Origin: Paulinella micropora
Taxonomy: Eukaryota > Cercozoa > Imbricatea > Euglyphida > Paulinellidae
DNA length: 64,000 nucleotides
Reading direction: 5' to 3'
Assembly: GCA_019918135.1 (NCBI GenBank)
Contig: WBZZ01000141.1
Location: 216,001 to 280,000, forward strand
A model generated the notes under the pieces. The model was not told the DNA's origin and searched no databases. It saw nothing but the letters and a program-made list of their open reading frames with translations. The position numbers were made by a program, and so were the translations under genes. This document shows positions 35,501 to 47,010 of the stretch, one piece after another (within the stretch, counting starts at the first letter, position 1; every line of letters starts with the position of its first letter).

Positions 35501-37549
35501 TCGCCCTAGGCAGGATTTCTTTCCTTTCTGGGAAAAAGAGGAGCCGATTCCGTACATTAGTACGTACGATCGCGCAGCTGAACCCAAAGCCTCAGTCAGA
35601 GGCAGGGCTGATGATATGGAAATAGTCCTGGAGTACGCTTACATTTTTTTTTTTTTTTTGCTAACTAGATTGAGTTTGTCTCAGGGACGACGATCTGAAC
35701 CTTAAGCTCCCGCCGGACCCTCTCAGGTTCTTAATTAGTTTCGAAATGCTAGCACATAATTGTATTTTACACTGTGCTGCAGGCCGGAGGGGCAAACTAC
35801 AGACTCGGACGATGAAGGCTTGTACCTTGAGGATTCATCTAATCTTGCCGATTCGGAATTAGACTTCAGCTCGGCCAGCAGCGGTGCATCACCGCCAGGC
35901 ACATCACCGCCAGGCGCCTCCAAAAGAGGCAAGCAGAAAAGAAATGGTCTGCGCAAGCCCGGCAGGTACAATCGCTGCTGACAGTGCCCTTTTTCGCTCC
36001 AGAAGTTGTGTAATCTTAGGTGCTCAAAGAAGTCCAGGGCTTGTCTGAAGCCCAAGACTGACAGCAAGTCCGAGCTTACGCCTGGGGCCAATACTTTCGA
36101 AGCTGCCTTTGTCTCCAGTGCCTTGAGCTCGGGGCGCAAGGCCCGGGCCACCACCCTCCCCAAGTATAGTCCTGAGATTTTGGATCGCACCTGCGGAAAT
36201 AAAGGCAGTGAAATCGAAGGCATGGAAACTCCTACGGTGTGGTGGGCGCCCGCTAACTCAGGCAAACTGGGTGGCCCGGCCGCGAAAGAGGGGGAGCTTT
36301 TCGATGGGATCAAGAACCCGCTCGCCCAGCAGCGACAGATGCTATTGAGCAAGCAGAAAAGTGCCAACTATGGTGGGGGCTTGGTCAACCATGCACCGAA
36401 GGAGTACGCTAACATCACCTTCGTGATGACCAAATACAGTCCGTATCCCGTGGCTCAGGCTGTAACTAATCATGCGGTTGGCACGGTACCATACTTCTGT
36501 TTCGGGGCAAGTTACTGGAAGAATCATCCAGGGCAAATGATTCCCCGTTTTTTGCCTGCCGGCTTCGACAAGGTCATTGTTTGTCCCATGATCGGTTCAA
36601 TGACCTCCCTCTTCCATGCATCATTGCTTTCAGGATGGGAAGGTCGCGTGGATAGACCTTCCCAAGAAGCTCAGAATGGTACATTGACGTGTACTATGAA
36701 CGTTGTATCCGCTGGCTTGAAGTGTTGTTGACAATTAGGGGCAGCATGGTAACTTGGAGGAGGATAACCGGTCGGCGGGCAGCAAAGATAGCAAAGGCGG
36801 CAAAGGCAGCAAAGGCGGTAAGCGGGGAGGTAACGGGCATCACACCAGGGCAACCTGCGTGTGTAGCCCTTGCAAGTGCTATCGCCGGAAGCATGGAATG
36901 GTAGAACCGCCGGCAAAGCGACCTGGAGATAAAGAACAAACTCCAGGCAAGGCAGCTGCAGACAAACAAGAGGTGAAATATCTTCCTCCCAGCAACTCGT
37001 CACCAGCACCGCCGGGAAAGCCAACTGGAGATGAAGAGCCAACTGGAGATGAAGAGCCAACTGGAGATGAAGAAGCCCCTGGCGCACTGTTACCGCCCGA
37101 GCCGCCGAAGCCGAAGCCGAAGCCGAAGCCCAAGCATAATGCGCGCATCGACGAGGAACACGTGCACGAGCCCGTCAAGTGTAGCGGGGCTCTACAATGT
37201 CGAGAATGCCGTGGCTGCGGTCTTGGGTGCAAATGCCCGCACTGCGACCCGCAGCAGTGGGTGTGCGTGTGGCAGGTCAACCTGTCCGCCTGTACAACGC
37301 TCTGCTCCCTCCAAACAAGTTGGACGACCAAACCAGGAGCCGCAGAACAAGCGTGAATCGAGCAGTGATGGGCCGGACGACGAAATGGCTCCAATGATGA
37401 AGATGTTTTCATCGGTCGCTGGCAAAATGTCTAACAGTAAGGGTGGCGGTCAAGTCCAGGGGAACTCTTTCAATGCTTTTGCTGCTCTTCTTGCAAATCA
37501 GTCGCAGCAAAATACTAATGCTTTCTTGGCTTTTTTAGCTAGCTCCTAG
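32555..37549 (+). CDS. Divergent multi-exon gene of unknown function
   Basis: ATG at 32555 (MSGKKTVVESIQQLRVDKSE). Exons whose splice sites keep frame: 33298-33347, 33520-33668, 34312-34908, 34956-35058, 35129-35184, 35246-35632, 35685-35726, 35783-35965, 36020-36572, 36634-36678, 36739 onward, and a last exon from 37320. The first and last joins are unresolved. The exon from 34312 encodes tandem GTGGKD-x-GNAG units and needs one extra G in the run at about 34490. Later parts are acidic (TTDSDDEGLYLED), proline/lysine-rich with three GDEEPT repeats, a Cys-rich cluster (CRECRGCGLGCKCPHC) that may bind zinc, and an Asn/Gln-rich tail. No family recognised. Introns are short (47-70 bp) except one of 643 bp. 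Confidence 0.6.
33031..33530 (+). repeat. Direct duplication of intronic sequence
   Basis: 33031-33170 and 33367-33530 are imperfect copies: each has TTGAATGCTACTCATTGTGT, a TTCAAACTTGCA phrase, GTGAGGAATC, GGGTAAGACGTTTGCGCCGT and a GTGTGATTTA end. The second copy's last bases supply the acceptor (AG at 33518-33519) of intron 33348-33519. Confidence 0.7.
33715..34290 (+). repeat. Tandem repeat of about 180 bp inside plus-gene intron
   Basis: This is the reverse complement of the 30.3-30.9 kb array: GTTTGTGACACTCGCC appears at about 33730, 33911, 34089 and 34272 (variant at the last). It lies within intron 33669-34311. Since the two genes diverge, both introns carry the repeat in the same orientation relative to transcription. 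Each unit reads CTAAG then GTAAATATTT, and later CCGACAG then G, which resemble splice donor and acceptor. Confidence 0.85.
34326..34665 (+). repeat. Coding tandem repeat (GTGGKDxGNAG units)
   Basis: Units of about 48-60 bp containing GGGACGGGGGGCAAAGAC followed by GGCAATGCTGGCG or GGGAATGCTGGCG recur about seven times in the exon 34312-34908. One unit (about 34490) has one G fewer, shifting frame. Confidence 0.75.
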
Positions 37550-37595
37550 AAGCTAATTCAAACCTGTCGTTCTTGCAGAAGCGTGCCTTCAATTT

Positions 37596-37647
<52 letters not shown>

Positions 37648-38027
37648 TGCCTTCTCTTATTTTATCGGCCTCCTTCTTCAATCCAAGGCAGATGAAAGAA
37701 GACTAGTCAGCGTCAGCGGTGTTTTCCGTCTTCGCCATCTTGCCTTTCTCCTTGAAACTTGTCTACTGGTCTCAGGGAGTAGCATTTTTGGTGGACCTCA
37801 CTGCACTAGTTGCTTTCTATGTCAAGTGGTCAAATTCCTGTCTTTTTCATGGGTATAACTAGAACCCCTAGAGAAGATCTGTTTCAACGCACTCAGGTCA
37901 TCTTCTGGGATTGCGAAACTGTGATTATGGCAGTAGAGCATGTTGATTATGGCAGTAGAGAACGAAGTGTCTTCGTTACTTTGACTTCGTATTTGATGTT
38001 ACTTCGTTTTTTATGCCCATTCGCGAG

Positions 38028-38086
<59 letters not shown>

Positions 38087-38727
38087 TTTTCTCTCGTCAG
38101 TGTGTGTGTGAGATGTGGAGGGAAGAGGTTCGCCCTGAAACTTGTCTCCTGGTCCTAGGGAGTAGCATTTTTGGTGGACCGTGCCGTCTTCAATCCAGCT
38201 TATTTTCCATTCGGCCCCAGAAGCTAATAACCAGTATAAGATAGAATGTAAAAGAAGCACACTATCTTGTACTGTTTATTGTTTTCGTTTGTTTCGATGC
38301 ATACGTAGGCCGCGGCAGGCAAGGCTCACGTGTAGGCAATGCGTCGGAAGGTCATAAAATTCTTTCCGACGCATTACCTAAAGTAAGACTCCGACGCAAT
38401 TTTTCCTACTAAATCAGCTTTTTGGAAGTGTTCTTTATTGAACTAATGCTTTGGAGCTACTAATAATGAATAAAATACTCGAAATCATTAGTTCCATGAC
38501 GTTAGTCCCATGATCTTGCAGAAATTTGCCTTTAATTTTTCAGAAAAAAAATTGCGACTGGAGCATTTTTTTTGCCAGGCTAAGTCCAGACCGGTCTGAA
38601 GCGCATTAAAGTAAAGTTTTATTAATGATTTGAGCAAAAATTAATATTAATATGAATTAAAATCAATTTTTAACGCAATATCTTAGCATTTTAATAAATT
38701 CACGAAACTTGCGTGGTCGTACGACCG
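37550..38727. other. Noncoding 3' flank: poly(A), microsatellite, duplication, hairpin
   Basis: 37602-37645 is a 44-bp A run, possibly a retroposed tail. 38027-38087 is a (TAC)n microsatellite. GGGAGTAGCATTTTTGGTGG with flanking ACTTGTCT occurs at 37756-37798 and again at 38141-38180, a direct repeat about 385 bp apart. AATGCGTCGGAA at 38338-38349 pairs with 38363-38375, forming a hairpin stem of about 12 bp. No gene is supported. Confidence 0.6.
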
Positions 38728-38767
38728 TACGACCTTTGGCGCATTATTATTTACCATAGCGTCATAT
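38728..38767 (-). repeat. Right terminal inverted repeat
   Basis: Its reverse complement begins ATATGACGCTATGGTAAATA and matches 28160-28196, with one or two extra bases around GCGCC. Confidence 0.65.
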
Positions 38768-38790
38768 ATACGTGATATAGGCACCTACCG

Positions 38791-39669
38791 TTGTATGTTT
38801 GGCAATGGACATCTGGTGGAGCAGTACTTGGGATATTCCTCTTGGCTTGCGTGGCTTCAATCCTGGTGATACTCATAGTACACCTAGGGTTACAGGCGAT
38901 CGCGGGAGAGGGGCAACGGCTCCCTCCTCCTGCGCGGAATAATCCGACGGTAACGACCCCGGCAGCTAGCCCGGAGGCGGACCAGCGTCGCGAAGCGGGG
39001 CAACCGGACGGACCAGACCCACCTGGGGAAGGACACTTCAGGTGCGGGCACACACACAACTCATCAGAGGGGACACCCCGAATAACTATGACCACTCCGA
39101 GCAGTGGCGCAAACAACTATACAAGCAAGAGTGCACAGGGAAGCGAACCCTTAGAACTCGAGCCTCACGGTCCACACACAACGCTCACACCCGCACGACA
39201 CTCAGAGGGCACAACCCCGGCTAGTGTTGTGACCACACCGGCATCCCCACGAGGAAAAGCTGAGGTCGACTCATACCTGCCTATGAGCCCCACGCGGCGG
39301 GAGGAGCGCAGGGAGGAACTCCGATTACGATATTGGAAGAAAGTCGGGAATGAGGACAGACTCAAGCCCAGCGCGTACAGTGACAAACTGAACCCGCCCG
39401 AAGAAAAGCGGCCTAATGACCCGCCACGACCCAGGGATTTGGCGTACCAGCATCACCGCTGTCCGCCACCTGAGCCGACTGCACACTGGGGCCGGGACGA
39501 AGTCTTCACTGCATACTTTCACGCTTCCAATAACATATTCGGAGTGTATGGACCGATTGACCAACCGATTTACGTATATTCGGAACGGGGCCCGGAACCG
39601 CTGCGAGTAAAGACGGTTGTCGCACCTGGCGTGTATAGACCATACCTCATCGACTTTACAATAGAATAA
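38791..39669 (+). pseudogene. Unknown membrane-anchored ORF, truncated by copia-3
   Basis: An ORF of 292 residues. Residues about 9-36 form one strong hydrophobic helix (AVLGIFLLACVASILVILIV), then a long Pro/Thr/Glu-rich and charged region, ending in a block with aromatic residues (VFTAYFHASNNIFGVYGPI). The last residues and stop lie inside the copia-3 LTR, which starts at 39654, so the true C-terminus is missing. The ORF starting at 53290, on the far side of both inserted elements, is a candidate continuation. No homology recognised. Confidence 0.45.
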
Positions 39670-39944
39670 CGGTTAGAATAATTTCTGGCAGCAGTTACTC
39701 AGAAAACAGACAGTTACGTTCTTATTATATGTTGATAGGACTGATAAACCTATTAATTATGATTGAGCTAATTAATGAAATTGGCATTGTCAGCCAGTCA
39801 CCTGTTTTGGTTTGCCGCTCTTAATTTAGGCGGCAAACATTTTACTCAGTAAATATCTCACAATCTGTTCAACTGCGAAATACCAAAGTGTCCCGGTCTT
39901 CAACCCGGCCTCTGTCAACTAGCTACCGGATTTATTAACTACAT
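39654..39944 (+). repeat. copia-3 5' LTR (3' edge unresolved)
   Basis: CTTTACAATAGAATAACGGTTAG starts at 39654; the near-identical CTTTACAGTAGAATAACGGTTA follows the polypurine tract at 45923. This fixes the LTR start. Its end, somewhere before the gag ATG at about 39951, cannot be placed because the 3' LTR is interrupted. Confidence 0.55.
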
Positions 39945-41652
39945 TTGGTTATGAGTGCTTCTGCGACCAAAGATGCGGAAACTGTGATCCTGCAAGGCAA
40001 GGATCCTGCGTTCATCGATGGTGTTAAGGGGAGAAGCTGGGACGACTGGTTTGCGCAGGTAAGGGCGGATTTGTCATCGATCGCGCCTCTGGCTGAAGTT
40101 CTGCGATGGCGGTCCGAGATTGAAGCTGAGCCTGCGGCGGCAGCACAGGATGCGGCTTACGGGGACCGGAAGGAGAACAAGAGAGAGGCCAAGGTGAGGG
40201 AGGCAAAGGCTCCTGCGAACGCGAAAGCTGGACCGCGAGCCGGAGATGGTATATATATTAATTTGATCATGCCACAGCGACGTAAGATCTTGGCCAGAAG
40301 GGCGCAGATCTTTATGTGGTTGTACAAGGCGCTCGAGTACGGATCGCCGGCGGAAAGGATTGTTCGACACTTAGTCAGAGAGCCTACGCTACGACCGGAG
40401 AGATCATTAATATCCTGCGTCAACCCTACCAAGGGAACGCTGCCCACTAGAAGCAGAAGAGGAACAGCATCGTAAGCAACTGGCAATTTAATGCTAAAGA
40501 CGACATGATGGCACAGCTGAGGGACTTCATGACTCATTGCGAGTTCCTGGGAGATCATGGTGAACCGGTCAGCGTCACACTGCAGATGCAGTTCGTGAAG
40601 ACCGCCCTAGGAAGCCGTTCTTGGATGCGCAAGTTACCAATCCATCGCTGGAGTGGGACGACTTCGAAGCGGCCTTCGAAAGGAGAGTCATCGCTAATGA
40701 AGCACAGAAGATTGCTACCAAAGAGGAGGCTACGATGTGGGCGAACGGGCAAGCGAAGGATGGCAGGAGCGGCAAATGGGACAAGGGCGGCAAGAGCGAA
40801 AGGCCAAAATTGGAATGCTACAATTGCTCGAAAAACCACAAGTATTTCAGGTGTATGGAAAAGTTCCGCATACCTGGACACGAGCATGTCGGCAAGTCGT
40901 GCCCAACGCTCAAGGATAGGTATCGCAAGAAAATTCCTAAGGAAGAAAAACCGAAGAAGGATGCCGCAACAAATGAAGGGAGAGACCAAGGACGCAAAGG
41001 TTCTGGTGCCCCGAAGAACGCCCCCGCCGCGGCCGTGTCTTGTATAGCGTTCGATCTACAACGTCAGAGAAGAGCAACGATGGCTGATCCTGTTCCAAGA
41101 TATGCGTTGGGTGAAGGAGAGTACCTTGCCCCGGCGGCGGATGGTTCGGGTCTGCGGGTAGTGCCTAGGAAGGGGGAGAAGTCGGTTGGGAATGCGTTTA
41201 ATATGGCGCAGAAGAACACGCCGTTTCTCTACGTTGGGCCACCAGACGAAGAAAGGGAAGATGACCTGAGGAATGGGAGGGTCAACATCGCCGACTTTCG
41301 AACGGTCTTTAACAACGCAGGCCGGGCGGAGCTACACTTCTGGGCGTGGTATTACAACATCCGGATCACACCGGATGACTGGGAGCACTGGGCTGTGGGA
41401 CTGGAGGCCAACGAACCCTGCGACAAGGAGACAGTGATGCCACCGGAATGTGAGGCATGCAGCACGACTCAAGTGAACAAGAAGCGTTGGTGCTCTAGAT
41501 GCAAGACCGTGGTGTATTGCACAACTAACTGCCAGCGGCTGGACTGGAGGGCGCACAAGGACTTCTGCAACTACACGCAGAATGAAGGGAAGGTGGGAAA
41601 AGGTGGTCGGTCAGCTGGAGCCGAGAAGAATGGGGCCTCATGGGCTGGATAG
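39945..41652 (+). pseudogene. copia-3 gag, zinc knuckle and intact MYND finger
   Basis: Capsid-like frames (39945-40475; EWDDFEAAFERRVIANE in 40621-41652) precede a Cys/His motif CYNCSKNHKYFRC...HVGKSC. Then comes a block aligned with the pre-MYND region of copia-1 (ADFRTVFNNAGRAELHFWA...TPDDW), and a complete MYND finger at about 41445-41575: C-x2-C, CSRC, VVYC-x3-C-Q, DW-x2-H-x3-C. In this family capsid, knuckle and MYND lie partly in a single frame (343 residues). Confidence 0.75.
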
Positions 41653-42315
41653 GACGAGGGTGAAGGCAGACCTGGCTTACAAAAGACTGCTACGCTACTG
41701 TCACGTCAAGCCCAAAGAGGACGAGCAAGCTCGGGCTTTTCAGCCTAGGTACAACGACATTCTGCTTATCATCGGTGCGCCTGAAGGGGCGAAAGAATAT
41801 GTTGAGATGAGCTGGAATTCGTTACAAGATGCGAAGAAGCACGTGGCTACTGAACCGGAACGTACCCTGTTACGTGGGAAAGAGCGTTTCTTTCCGTGGT
41901 CATACCAACAGTCAGCACTGGAGGAAGAGAAAAAAGAGGCACTGGCGAGATACCGGCAAGCGAGAAGTACGTCGACTGCAAGCCAAGGTGTGGGTGTGAG
42001 CGCCAGTGATACATCTACAGTGGGGGACAGGCATGTTGGTCCGTGGGACGACATGAATACCATAATCACCTAGAACGATCGCTGGGGGAGGACCCTGTGC
42101 CCCGCGATGATGGCAGAGAGGATGAGGTGGTGGAAGAGAAGAAGCCACCTAACACGCCGCCTGGTCAGACTGATGCAGAAGGTGTTGATGTGTCGCAGAC
42201 GATGCAAGTGGATGGCATAGAGGGGCTACCTGACAATGGGGGAGACTCGTCTACGGCTAATGAAGAAGACATGGCCTACAGCTCATATGGCGTTTGGAGA
42301 GGATGTCGTTGGTGA
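41582..42315 (+). pseudogene. copia-3 post-MYND region
   Basis: A shifted frame follows MYND with DLAYKRLLRYCHVKP, matching LAFQHLLRY after the copia-1 finger, then IIGAPEGAKEYVEMSW and a charged tail. This shows that sequence beyond the zinc finger is also conserved between families. Confidence 0.55.
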
Positions 42316-42329
42316 GCAGGACCTGATAC

Positions 42330-43854
42330 TATGAAGTCTACTTGGACTGTGGGTCATCACAGCACATGGTTCCAGTGGAAGATGCGCTAAGCAAGGTTGA
42401 GGATGAGGGACGGATGGCGGTAAGGGGGATCTCCGGACTCATCAAGACTGTGGCGGTGGGAAGCACATCGTTTGCGGGGGTGAGTGGTGAGGGGGAGCAT
42501 CAAGAGGTGGAAATGGGGGAAACCTCTGTCCTGCCGAATCTGAACCGTACGTTATTCTCATCCGGTCGTCTACAGCGAATGGGCTACGCGATCGTCATGC
42601 AAGATGACGAATTCTTGCAACGAAGAAGAGGATTGTGGTGGAGCCATGCAAAAAGATTTTGACGGGGAGCTTCGATGCTGATACAATGTCAATACCGTTT
42701 TAACACGGCGAATCCACCTGGATGGAGGAAGGAGAAGAAAGGATGCTCGCCTTTTCCTCAATCCACCACCGCATTCTGGTCTACGAGCATGAGGAGTTGA
42801 ATGGGGTGTTCCACTTCGGGGAGACGATGGCTCGTCAATTTTTGCAGCAGAACGGGCTGACTGCAAAGGGAAAGGCGTCTACTCTACGATGTGATTGCTC
42901 AGCCTGCTCTACTACTAAAATTGCTAAGCATTCTTCGTTCGAGGGGGCGTCGCTAACGCTGTGTGCAAAGACTGGGGAGGATTGGAGTGCAGACGGCACT
43001 GGTCGCATACCGTTTCCGCTGTATGGAACCACACCGTACTGTCTGCTGTTTGTCAAGAACATATCTGGCTACCTGAAGGGGTATTGGAACCCAACAAGGG
43101 AGCCTGATATTGCTGTCAGCTGGCAGACGGAAGGGTGTGGTCAAAGACTCAAACGGGGAATGACATGAAACAGTTCCGGACAGACAAGGAATGGATTTCG
43201 AAGGCAGTGGAAAATTTCCTGAAGCGCGAGGGGATTGAACGTCGGTTACCCGTCCGTGCGGACCCCAACAAAGATGCGTATGCAGAGGCGGGTATTCACA
43301 TTGTTTTCTCACTGGAAGCTACGTTGCTGACTGCGAGGAGTGTGCCTGTCTACTTCTTGCCTCTGGCTGTCGACTATGCTATCTTTATCATAAACATGCA
43401 AGCGAGAGCAGGGGCAAAGACGACAAGGCACTAAATGTTCTACAAGAGGCCAGCTCCACCATTCTCTATCCTGAAACCGTTTGGGTGCCTCTGCGTATAC
43501 TATAAGGGTGGCAAGAAGGGGCAAGAGAAGGGAGTGCCAGGAGTCTTCATGGGGGTGAGCACAGAAGAGTCAGCCTACAAGGTATGGAGCTACTACGAGG
43601 GCAAGGTGGTTACGACAGACATGGTCGTCAGAGATCCTACTGTGCATGGTTGGCCTACTCTCTACCCACGAGGAAAGATGGCTTCGTCGTTGCAACACCA
43701 CTTCCAGACAGCCACTACCGTTCGGGAAAAAGAGGGCGAAAATGGCGAAAACCCGGTGCATTTTTCACGCCAAGTGAGCAGGGAGTGCTTGACAAATTAT
43801 TTGACGTGGTCATTCGTGAAGGTAAAAATGACGCCTGGGAAGTGGAAGACGTAG
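42330..43854 (+). pseudogene. copia-3 protease and integrase (broken)
   Basis: Protease-like site YLDCGSSQHMVP near 42340 (D-C-G-S-S). A pre-integrase zinc pair CDCSACSTTK is followed by integrase pieces WSADGTGRIP, FRTDKEWIS and DAYAEAG (three acidic positions), then the C-terminal strand region FSILKPFGCLCVYYKGGKKG. At least four frame changes. Confidence 0.7.
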
Positions 43855-44173
43855 TGGAAGACGTGGCGGACGATCCGAAGGTGGTTTCTGCACGTGATGG
43901 TCTACCAACTGACGAAAGTGGTGTCATAAAGCTGGTGGTCGTTGGAGATGAGGAGTCGAGTGGTGGTCGTGTGGCGAGGGTAGGAGTTGGTGCTCCTACT
44001 GGGAATGTAAGGGGGGCAGCTGCTAGTGCACCTTTGTCTCGCTCGACGGGTCTGCAGGGTCAGGGACGTGGTGAGCAGAAGAGAGACGCGAGGGGAGTTC
44101 CAGTTGCTTCGACGGGCAACACCATAGATGTGTCGAACATAGTCGATGGTGTGAGGGAGCAGACGGGCAACTA

Positions 44174-45785
44174 AACCGATTAACTTTCGCTCTGGAGCGT
44201 ACCTTGTCACTGTGCCGGTTCCTCATCGTGTGGCTACTGCCTCGGGGAAGTTCAACGAGTCGAGGTTCAAAGACATATATAGACAAGCACCTGAAGCTGG
44301 GTGCTATCGTGGAACGTCATGTCTCCGAGAAGCCTCCGGGTCAGCCTTTGGTTCCGACAAGGTTCGTAGACTTTGAAAAGAGGGAGACGGTAGACGGACC
44401 GGTTGTCGACACGAAATCGAGGATTGCAGGGATTGGGTTCCGTCAGCCGGCTTGGCAGTACGATAGAGTAGATCTACCGACGTGCAGAGTTGAGCTTGTT
44501 TGGTCTACGTGTGCCCTGGCTGTCTTGCAAGACCTGGACATATTTGGCATAGATGAGGAGAGTGCGTTTCCACAGGTGAAGCTGCGTGTGCCGGTGTGGC
44601 TGCAACCTCCGGCTGGGTACACACCACCTAATGTGGTGTGGCAGGCTCTTGGGGGGGTTAATGGTTTGAAGCCCTCTGGCCATATCTATTGGAACGACAG
44701 GGTTGTTCCAACTCAGAAGAAAATGGGCTTCGAGCAGAGCATTTTGGAATCGGTCATGTTTGGGAGGATTGATCCAGAGACCAACAAGACTCAGGTGCTA
44801 ACGTATCATGTAGATGATAACATACATGCTGCGGCGTCAAAGGCCAGTCGGGAGTTGTAATATTATGTAAAGAAGCTCAATGAAGAGTGGGGGAACGTTA
44901 AGGACTTGGGGCCGGTTAAGGAGTTTCTCTCTCTTGAGTTCGAGGTCAACAGGAAGGGTGGTGTGAACACCATAACCATCTTTCAGCGTACGTACACGGA
45001 AACGTTGATGGCGAGGTTTAAGCGGAGCGATGGGAGACCGTGGATGCCAGCGAAAACGCCATGGTTGCCAGAGGGGTCGAAAATGGTGCCGGCTTTGGTG
45101 GAGTACTCTCCGCAGGAGATTGTCGGAAGCTACATCTACGGAGTCTGTGCTTCCGCTGAGTTACCTGGCTGAGTACCAATCCGACAAGGAGAAGTTCGAC
45201 TATCGAGCGGCGGAGCAGCTTTTGCGATACTTCCTGTTTGTGAAGAACATGGGTGTGGTGTTCTCTTCGACGGGCAACCGGACGCCAGAGGCGGATTCGG
45301 ATTCGTCTTTGGGGAACGGAAGACGCATGTATTCACGAACGGGGGGAGTGGTGTTTCTCGCTGGTGGGCCGGTGATGGTGAGGGCTTCAAATCAGAAGCA
45401 TTTGGCCACCGGAACACAGGAAAGTGAGACTTATGCAGCCTCGGAGGTATTGCACGATCTGCAGACGGTACGTAATGTGATTAAGGCTTTGCCTTGGTCG
45501 GATGAGAACCCCTTGAAAGCGGAGTTGATGGCAACGCCCATTCTCAATGTCGATAACCAGGCCACGGTTTGTAGCGCACCAAACTCAGTGTTTAGCAAGA
45601 AGCTGCGTCATAATATTATCGCGTTGAGGCATTACCACCTTACGGAAGCTATCAGGAAGGGGGAGGTAGTGATGCGCTGGGTCCCGTCGGCGGACAATCG
45701 TGCAGATGTTTTGTCAAAGAAAATTGCAAGCCCGTCCTTATTCAAGAAGGAGGCAGATCGGTTGTCTGGACATCAACCGAAGTAA
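44174..45785 (+). pseudogene. copia-3 reverse transcriptase and RNase H
   Basis: RT frame 44204-44860 holds VPTRFVDFEKRE, DTKSRIAGIGFRQ, IFGIDEESAFPQV and the catalytic LTYHVDDNIHA. It ends in a stop, then continues in frame near 44860 (VKKLNEEWGNVKDLGPVKEFLSLEFE). RNase H follows in 45030-45785: DSDSSLG, ASNQKHLATGTQESE, NVDNQATV, RHYHLTEAI, SADNRADVLSKK. Clear RVT_2 copia architecture, inactive. Confidence 0.85.
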
Positions 45786-45941
45786 GCAATTGAGCAGGTG
45801 TTGCTGTTGTTGCTCATTATAGGTGTCCTATGACTTTGATGATAAGTACAGACTCTAGTTAAGACATTTACTGCATTATGACTCTATTTAGTATCAGTAA
45901 CTACCTGTGAAATTAGGGGGAGCTTTACAGTAGAATAACGG

Positions 45942-46170
45942 TTAAAGTTTCCGTATCGTAGTTTCGAATTTACTTAGTAAGAGAACAGAAAAGCTTTATT
46001 GGCCTAACCTTCCGAACTCGTCGGAGTAGTGTGGAGGGAAAGGGGCTAGGCTCAAATATTTCAGGACTCAAGTTTACAAAACACTAAAAGTTGACGGCTC
46101 TGATGTCCACTCGGAACACAGACAGCCGCACCTAAAAACTTGAGTACTGAAACCGAACATTACAAATACC
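45942..46170 (-). repeat. Split repeat B2
   Basis: 229 bp, apparently identical in length and sequence to 46768-46996. Confidence 0.9.
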
Positions 46171-46595
46171 GGCACGCTCTACTAGTCAACTAAGAAGACC
46201 GGGTGGAGGAGGGTATAGTGAAAGGAAAAAACAAAGAAATGGAATAACACTATCTATTAAAGCCAGACAGAGAAACCGGGCGGAGGAGGGGAGAGCGGAC
46301 GGCAAACTAATGTTAGAGCGACTGAACAATCCCAAGGACCGGAACAAACCTACACTAAACAAGGGAAGGCACCAAGCACAATGAGCAGGCCAACCTAGTG
46401 ACTAGTTGTTCACGGCAACAACCGAAGGTAGCACCAAAACAGTCCAAGGGAGACGCGACGAAGTCGGAGCGAGCAGAACCAGCGGAGGCCACCAGCGATC
46501 ACCGAACACCACCAAAAGCCCAGAGCAGACAGAAGCAAAGGACAAACAAAAACAAAACAAGGGAAGGGTGGGCGGGAGTTTGAAAGTTGGGAAGA
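46171..46595 (-). other. Spacer between A2 and B2 repeats
   Basis: 425 bp of purine-rich sequence on the plus strand with no ORF worth calling. It has two similar GACCGGGTGGAGGAGGG / AAACCGGGCGGAGGAGGG phrases (about 46198 and 46274). Confidence 0.6.
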
Positions 46596-46617
46596 TCTTT
46601 CGATCTTCCCAACTTTC
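46582..46617. repeat. Perfect hairpin at edge of A2
   Basis: GAAAGTTGGGAAGATC (46582-46597) pairs perfectly with GATCTTCCCAACTTTC (46602-46617), a 16-bp stem and 4-nt loop. Only the right arm is present at the other A copy (53114-53135). A further 8-bp hairpin (CTCCGGGCGAAGCCCGGAG, 46738-46756 and 53255-53273) lies inside A. Confidence 0.85.
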
Positions 46618-46770
46618 TAACCTAGGCCTAACCAGACGCCGGATCAAACACGCGCCGGCTCCGCCGGCACGGCTACGCCGCGCCGACCGGACTACCGTAA
46701 AAGCAAAACGTCTCCTCGGAACTTTAACGGCGGTTAACTCCGGGCGAAGCCCGGAGCAAACCAGTAATTA
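46596..46770 (-). repeat. Split repeat A2
   Basis: 175 bp, the same as 53114-53288 except about two substitutions; it overlaps B1 by three bases (TTA). Confidence 0.9.
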
Positions 46771-46996
46771 AAGTTTCCGTATCGTAGTTTCGAATTTACT
46801 TAGTAAGAGAACAGAAAAGCTTTATTGGCCTAACCTTCCGAACTCGTCGGAGTAGTGTGGAGGGAAAGGGGCTAGGCTCAAATATTTCAGGACTCAAGTT
46901 TACAAAACACTAAAAGTTGACGGCTCTGATGTCCACTCGGAACACAGACAGCCGCACCTAAAAACTTGAGTACTGAAACCGAACATTACAAATACC
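46768..46996 (-). repeat. Split repeat B1
   Basis: 229 bp copy of 45942-46170, ending 14 bp from the recombinase stop codon. Confidence 0.9.
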
Positions 46997-47010
46997 TCCA
47001 ACATTTGAGC

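Larger units (their letters stand above)
28160..38767. mobile_element. Candidate two-gene DNA transposon with terminal inverted repeats
   Basis: 28160-28196 and the reverse complement of 38728-38767 match over about 37 bp (ATATGACGCTATGGTAAATA then ATAAgGCGCC..GGTCGTA) with only short gaps. The repeats bracket two divergent intron-containing genes: a DDE-like gene on the minus strand (28606-32320) and an unknown gene on the plus strand (32555-37549). A TA target duplication is possible but not proven because the flanks are AT-rich. Length (about 10.6 kb) and gene pair do not match a superfamily I can name. Confidence 0.6.
39654..45944 (+). mobile_element. Ty1/copia retrotransposon copia-3, decayed, 3' LTR interrupted
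   Basis: Plus-strand element with gag, CCHC, MYND module, protease, integrase, RT and RNase H in copia order but in many frames. The polypurine tract AATTAGGGGGAG (45911-45922) precedes about 21 bp of 3' LTR, which ends abruptly at the tyrosine-recombinase element (45942). It is only distantly related to copia-1 and copia-2. Confidence 0.85.
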
